From Bin87 sp965220265 (GTDB taxonomy: Bacteria > Chloroflexota > Dehalococcoidia > Lucifugimonadales > UBA3495), in the NCBI GenBank assembly GCA_965220265.1, contig CBDCPM010000004.1:1364001-1428000 (forward strand): a DNA stretch of 64,000 nt, given 5' to 3'. Shown piece by piece: positions 60,485-64,000 of the stretch; position 1 is the first letter of the stretch, and each line of letters starts with the position of its first letter. The position numbers and the translations under genes are program-made. A model generated the notes under the pieces. That model worked only from the letters and a program-made list of their open reading frames with translations, was not told the DNA's origin and made no database searches.

Positions 60485-61780
60485 TTAGCCTTTGATGTTT
60501 GGGGCGACTTCCCGAATGGCCTCGACGGTTCGGTCGATATCGGCGTCGGTGTGCACAATTGAGGGGTAGAATTTCTGCGGCCAGGACTTGAGGATACCGC
60601 GTTCCAAGAGGCCGGCATTGAGGCGGGCAAGCGGCTGGCCGTCCGCAGCCAGGCCGTCGCGGAAGTTCCGTACCGGGTGGTCTGCAAAGTAGATGTCGAA
60701 GATCGCGTCTTCGCCGACGCTCTGAACCGAGAAGCCTTCCCCTTCGCAGGCTTCCACAAGCGCTCCACGGATGCGTCCGCCGACCTCACGGAGACGGTCG
60801 TAGGCGCCATCGGTGCGCAACGCCGCGAGAGTGGCCAAACCGGCGGCGCAGGCGATGGGGAAGCCGTTCAGGGTACCGATCTGGTCGACATAACCGTCGG
60901 CGGACACGGCGGCGCGGTCGTACACCGACATCACGTCGGAGGTGCCCATCAGCGCCGCCAGGGGATAACCGCCGCCCATGATCTTGCCCACGGTGCACAT
61001 GTCGGGCGTCACTCCGTAGAATTCCTGGGCGCCGCCATATGCGAGACGGAATCCGGTCACGATCTCGTCGAAAATCAGCAGCAGACCAGTATCCTTGGTG
61101 ATCTCGCGCAAGCCCTCGAGAAAGCCCGGTTCGGGGGCGAGGGTGCGCTGCAGGGGTTCCACTATTACGGCGGCAAGCTCCTCCTTGTGAGCGGAGATGA
61201 TCGCCGCAGTGGTGTCCAAGTCGTTAAACTGGGAGACCAGCATGAGGTCGTTCAGGGCTTTGGGGATTCCGGCGGTATTGGCCTCGGCCTGAGGGAACTC
61301 CACGGCCGCCGACGCGAACACGGACATCATGGCGTAATCACTGGTGCCGTGATAGCCGCCCTCGAACTTCAGTATCTTTTCCTTGCCGGTGTAGGCGCGG
61401 GCGACACGCATGGCCTGGAAACAAGCGTCAGTACCGCTGGTGGTGAAACGGACCTGCTCCGCGCAGGGGACGGCTTTCACCAGCTCCTCGGCCAGCAGGA
61501 CGGCCTGGTCGTTGGTGGCGAAAAAGGTAGATCCGCGACCGACGGCGGACAAAACGGCCTCGGTGACTGCGGGGTGGGCGTGCCCCAAGATCATGGGGCC
61601 GGAACCCATCAACCAATCGACGTACTCGTTGCCCGAAACGTCCCAGACCCGTCCGCCCTTGCCTTCGCGAACCAGGAATTTGAGCTCATCCGCGTAGTTG
61701 GTGTTGCCGGTACCGCTACCAGGGAAATATTGGGCGGCTTTTTCGAGGAGGTCCCGTTCGAGTGGTGTGCGCTGGGTCAT
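60485..61780 (-). CDS. Class III aminotransferase similar to glutamate-1-semialdehyde aminomutase
   Basis: A 431-residue PLP enzyme. The start region AAQYFPGSGTGNTN, GNEYVDWLMGSGPMILGHAH, TTSGTDACFQAMRVAR, EGGYHGTSDYA and LLIFDEIVTGFR follow the HemL pattern. The PLP lysine lies in TVGKIMGGGYPLAAL. HemL makes 5-aminolevulinate, but GSAM-like paralogues with other substrates are common, and no other heme genes are nearby. Convergent with sdhE, upstream of malate dehydrogenase in a separate unit. Confidence 0.85.
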   Translation of the reverse strand: MTQRTPLERDLLEKAAQYFPGSGTGNTNYADELKFLVREGKGGRVWDVSGNEYVDWLMGSGPMILGHAHPAVTEAVLSAVGRGSTFFATNDQAVLLAEELVKAVPCAEQVRFTTSGTDACFQAMRVARAYTGKEKILKFEGGYHGTSDYAMMSVFASAAVEFPQAEANTAGIPKALNDLMLVSQFNDLDTTAAIISAHKEELAAVIVEPLQRTLAPEPGFLEGLREITKDTGLLLIFDEIVTGFRLAYGGAQEFYGVTPDMCTVGKIMGGGYPLAALMGTSDVMSVYDRAAVSADGYVDQIGTLNGFPIACAAGLATLAALRTDGAYDRLREVGGRIRGALVEACEGEGFSVQSVGEDAIFDIYFADHPVRNFRDGLAADGQPLARLNAGLLERGILKSWPQKFYPSIVHTDADIDRTVEAIREVAPNIKG

Positions 61781-61838
61781 GCTGGCCTCACATTGATGGA
61801 TGAGTTTGGAATAATTATACAGAGGGCCGAATGACGAA

Positions 61839-61861
61839 GGGGCGGGTTTACAACCCGCCCC
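61839..61861. terminator. Terminator after malate dehydrogenase
   Basis: GGGGCGGGTT (61839-61848), loop TAC, AACCCGCCCC (61852-61861). It lies 38 bases downstream of the minus-strand malate dehydrogenase stop. Confidence 0.7.
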
Positions 61862-61898
61862 AGATCGAAATTGCCTAGAACGCAGGCAATGGGAGGCG

Positions 61899-62843
61899 CT
61901 ATCCGGCCTCTTCCCTTGCTTTGGCCATCACATCAACGAGTTCCTGCACAGAGGCTGCGGAGGACTGCAAAGCAGCCCGTTCATCATCGGTGAGGCCGAT
62001 CTCGATGACCTGCTCCATGCCGCCGGCGCCGATCTTGACGGGCACGCCGACGCACAGGCCGTTGATACCGTATTCACCCTCGAGATAGGCGCAGCCCGGG
62101 AGGATCCGCTTGCGGTCCAGCAGGATGGCCTCGACCATCTGGGTGATAGCCGCCGAGGGGGCGTAGAACGCCGACCCCTGCTTCAGCAAGGCGACGATCT
62201 CCCCGCCGCCGTCGCGGGTGCGCTGCACGATGGAGTCGATGCGATCCTGGGACATCAGCTCAGTCAGGGGGATGCAGCCGACGGTGGTGTAGCGGACCAA
62301 CGGGACCATGTCGTCGCCGTGGCCGCCGAGGACCATAGCCTGGACATCATCGACGGACACGTTGAGCTCCTGGGCGATAAAGGTCCGGTAGCGGGCGGTG
62401 TCCAGCACGCCGGCCATTCCGAAGACGCGGTTCCGCGGGAAGCCCGAGGACTGGTAGACGTTCTGGACCATTGCGTCCAAGGGGTTGGTAACGGCGAGGA
62501 TGATGCAGTTGGGCGAATGCCGCACTACCTCTTCGGTAACCGCGGAAGTGATGCGCATATTCGTGAGAAGCAGGTCGTCGCGGCTCATGCCAGGACGGCG
62601 GGCGATGCCGGCGGTGATGATCACTACGTCGGAGTCGGCGGTTCCCTCATAGCCATTAGAGCCCGTGATCAAAGCGTCGGTACCGACAACCGGTCCCGAT
62701 TCGAGCATATCCAGTCCCTTGCCCTGGGGCAGGTCTTCAACGACGTCAACGAGGACGACGTCGGCGTATCCAAGCTGGTGGATGCGCTGAGCGGTGGTGG
62801 CGCCGACGTTGCCGGCGCCCACGACAGTTACTTTGCTTCGCAT
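61899..62843 (-). CDS. mdh: Malate dehydrogenase
   Basis: A 314-residue LDH/MDH-superfamily enzyme that oxidises malate to oxaloacetate with NAD. Marks are VVGAGNVGATTAQ, VVLVDVVED (acidic, NAD-preferring), GIARRPGMSRDD with the substrate arginines, VTNPLDAMV, and the catalytic pair D (VLDTARY) and H (LGGHGDDMVP). The ARRPGMSR loop is the MDH rather than LDH version. It lies 34 bases downstream of the isocitrate dehydrogenase gene on the same strand: a TCA-cycle pair. Confidence 0.96.
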   Translation of the reverse strand: MRSKVTVVGAGNVGATTAQRIHQLGYADVVLVDVVEDLPQGKGLDMLESGPVVGTDALITGSNGYEGTADSDVVIITAGIARRPGMSRDDLLLTNMRITSAVTEEVVRHSPNCIILAVTNPLDAMVQNVYQSSGFPRNRVFGMAGVLDTARYRTFIAQELNVSVDDVQAMVLGGHGDDMVPLVRYTTVGCIPLTELMSQDRIDSIVQRTRDGGGEIVALLKQGSAFYAPSAAITQMVEAILLDRKRILPGCAYLEGEYGINGLCVGVPVKIGAGGMEQVIEIGLTDDERAALQSSAASVQELVDVMAKAREEAG

Positions 62844-62877
62844 CGGGTGAATGGTCCTCCGTTGAGTCAGTGCGTTG

Positions 62878-64000
62878 CTAGATTGCGTCCACGATGGTAT
62901 TCAACGTGGCGCTGGGCCGCATGACGTTGGCGGCCATCTCGGCATCGGGTCGGTAATAGCCGCCGATATCCATCGGCGTTCCCTGGGCTTCCACCAGCTC
63001 TTGGACGATCTTTTCTTCGCTGTCAGCCATTTGCCGGGCAACCTGGCTAAAGCGGGCTTGCAGCTCTGTATCCTTAGTCTGGCTGGCCAGCGCCTGGGCC
63101 CAGTAAAGGGCGAGGTAGAAATGGCTGCCACGGGTGTCCAGCTCGTTCACCCGGCGCGACGGCGCCCGCTGGTGTTCCAAATGCTCGCCGATGGCCTGAT
63201 CGAGGGTCTCGGCGAGGAGGCTGGCTCGGTCGTTGTTGAACACTTGGCCGAAATGTTCGAACGAAGCGACGAGGGCGCAGAATTCACCCAGGGAATCCCA
63301 CCGCAGATGGCCTTCCTCCACGAACTGCTGAACGTGCCGGGGGGCCGAACCGCCGGCACCCGTCTCGAACAGGCCACCGCCATTGAGCAGTGGAACGACC
63401 GAAAGCATCTTGGCGCTGGTACCCAATTCCAGGATGGGGAAGAGGTCGGTCAGATAGTCGCGCAACACGTTGCCGGTCACGGAAATCGTGTCCTGGCCGG
63501 CTCGGCTGCGCGCGATCGTGGCCTTTATGGCATCGACGGGAGCCATAGTACTGATGTCCAGCCCGCTCGTGTCATGGGTGGGCAGGTACTGGTCCACCTT
63601 CTTGATCAGCTCAGCGTCATGGCTGCGGGTCGAGTCCAACCAGAAGATGGCCGACTGCCGGGTGAGCCTGGCCCGGCTGACACCAAGCCTGATCCAGTCC
63701 TGGATCGGTGCGTCTTTCGTCTGGCACATGCGGAAGATGTCGCCGGCCTCAACGCTCTGCTCCATCAGGGTGGCGCCCGACGCGTTCACGACCTTGATCG
63801 CACCGTTGCCGGGTGCGGTGAAGGTCTTGTCGTGGGACCCGTACTCTTCGGCCGCTTGCGCCATCAGGCCCACGTTGGCGACGCTGCCGACGGTGGAAGG
63901 ATCCAGCGCGCCATGCTCCTGGCAGTCCTCGATGACCGCCTGGTATATGGTCGCATAGGAGCGATCAGGGATCAGAGCGACGGCGTCGTGCAATTCGTTG
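62878..64000 (-). CDS. icd: Monomeric NADP-dependent isocitrate dehydrogenase, C-terminal half (runs off the window)
   Basis: About 373 residues of a protein that is normally about 740. The frame is open through base 64000, so the 5' half lies outside. Monomeric-IDH stretches include ELHDAVALIPDRSYATIYQ, GLMAQAAEEYGSHDKTF, TAPGNGAIKVVN, IFWLDSTRSHDAELI, LNGGGLFETGAGGSAPRHVQ and RGSHFYLALYWAQAL. The enzyme makes 2-oxoglutarate and NADPH in the TCA cycle. This type is unrelated in length to the dimeric Icd. It is followed on the same strand by mdh. Confidence 0.96.
   Translation of the reverse strand, partial: NELHDAVALIPDRSYATIYQAVIEDCQEHGALDPSTVGSVANVGLMAQAAEEYGSHDKTFTAPGNGAIKVVNASGATLMEQSVEAGDIFRMCQTKDAPIQDWIRLGVSRARLTRQSAIFWLDSTRSHDAELIKKVDQYLPTHDTSGLDISTMAPVDAIKATIARSRAGQDTISVTGNVLRDYLTDLFPILELGTSAKMLSVVPLLNGGGLFETGAGGSAPRHVQQFVEEGHLRWDSLGEFCALVASFEHFGQVFNNDRASLLAETLDQAIGEHLEHQRAPSRRVNELDTRGSHFYLALYWAQALASQTKDTELQARFSQVARQMADSEEKIVQELVEAQGTPMDIGGYYRPDAEMAANVMRPSATLNTIVDAI

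Noticed and set aside
60677..61834. A 385-codon open frame opposite the aminotransferase gene
   Set aside because: It is antisense to a clear class III aminotransferase and has a Gly/His-rich shadow composition.
1..64000. CRISPR arrays, insertion sequences, prophage or integrase genes
   Set aside because: No regularly spaced repeats, transposase, integrase or phage structural motifs were seen on either strand.

Overview
The window looks like a chromosomal segment of an uncultured, GC-rich, aerobic heterotrophic bacterium, most likely Chloroflexota of the SAR202/Dehalococcoidia type. This is inferred from gene content, not from a marker-gene tree. The gene mix is flavin monooxygenases, a probable F420-type flavin reductase, acyl-CoA ligase and CaiB-type CoA transferase, molybdenum hydroxylase with cofactor genes, Complex I without an NADH-input module, HdrB-linked succinate dehydrogenase and monomeric isocitrate dehydrogenase. 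I see no phage, IS element, CRISPR array or rRNA.

Layout. 1-719: 3' part of mutM, followed by 0.9 kb of non-coding DNA. 1638-7672: a three-domain fusion (DHDPS-like aldolase, MfnB-like furan synthase, TusA-like domain), a strong terminator, a near-consensus promoter and the three genes of a xanthine-dehydrogenase-family molybdenum hydroxylase. 7737-15687: a PPOX flavoprotein, sbcC, a divergent ABC exporter, ffh, then an oppositely oriented repair set (alkA-like, 2H phosphoesterase, amidohydrolase-Mug fusion, reaching 17069). 17430-28000: split transketolase, proB-proA with a small unknown gene, mfd, a DUF4349 lipoprotein and tRNA-Pro. 27913-38760: catabolic and accessory genes (AGPS-like FAD oxidase, zinc alcohol dehydrogenase, two luciferase-like monooxygenases, acyl-CoA synthetase, an AT-richer PD-(D/E)XK nuclease gene, a PuuE-like deacetylase, a VOC protein, a PAC2 protein). 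38828-43687: tRNA-Met, moaC, moaA, rdgB, a CoA transferase and a frameshifted hydrolase.

43913-54649 is an eleven-subunit Complex I operon, nuoABCDHIJK-(small DUF2007-like gene)-LMN, with no nuoEFG. It runs on into nadK and two tandem NUDIX genes. 56719-60403 is a type-E-like succinate dehydrogenase (sdhA, sdhB, HdrB-like subunit). The window closes with a GSAM-like aminotransferase, malate dehydrogenase and the 3' half of a monomeric isocitrate dehydrogenase gene.

Together the genes cover respiration and the TCA cycle (Complex I, SDH, MDH, IDH), uptake of organic acids and oxidised carbon into CoA thioesters (ligase, CoA transferase, flavin and Mo oxidoreductases, MoaA/MoaC for the cofactor) and unusually many nucleic-acid maintenance functions (MutM, AlkA-like, Mug, SbcC, Mfd, RdgB, NUDIX). 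The most unusual items are the aldolase-MfnB-TusA fusion beside a Mo hydroxylase, the amidohydrolase-Mug fusion inside a repair cluster, and the matched divergent promoters of sbcC and the ABC exporter. No search was run; family calls rest on motifs read by eye.
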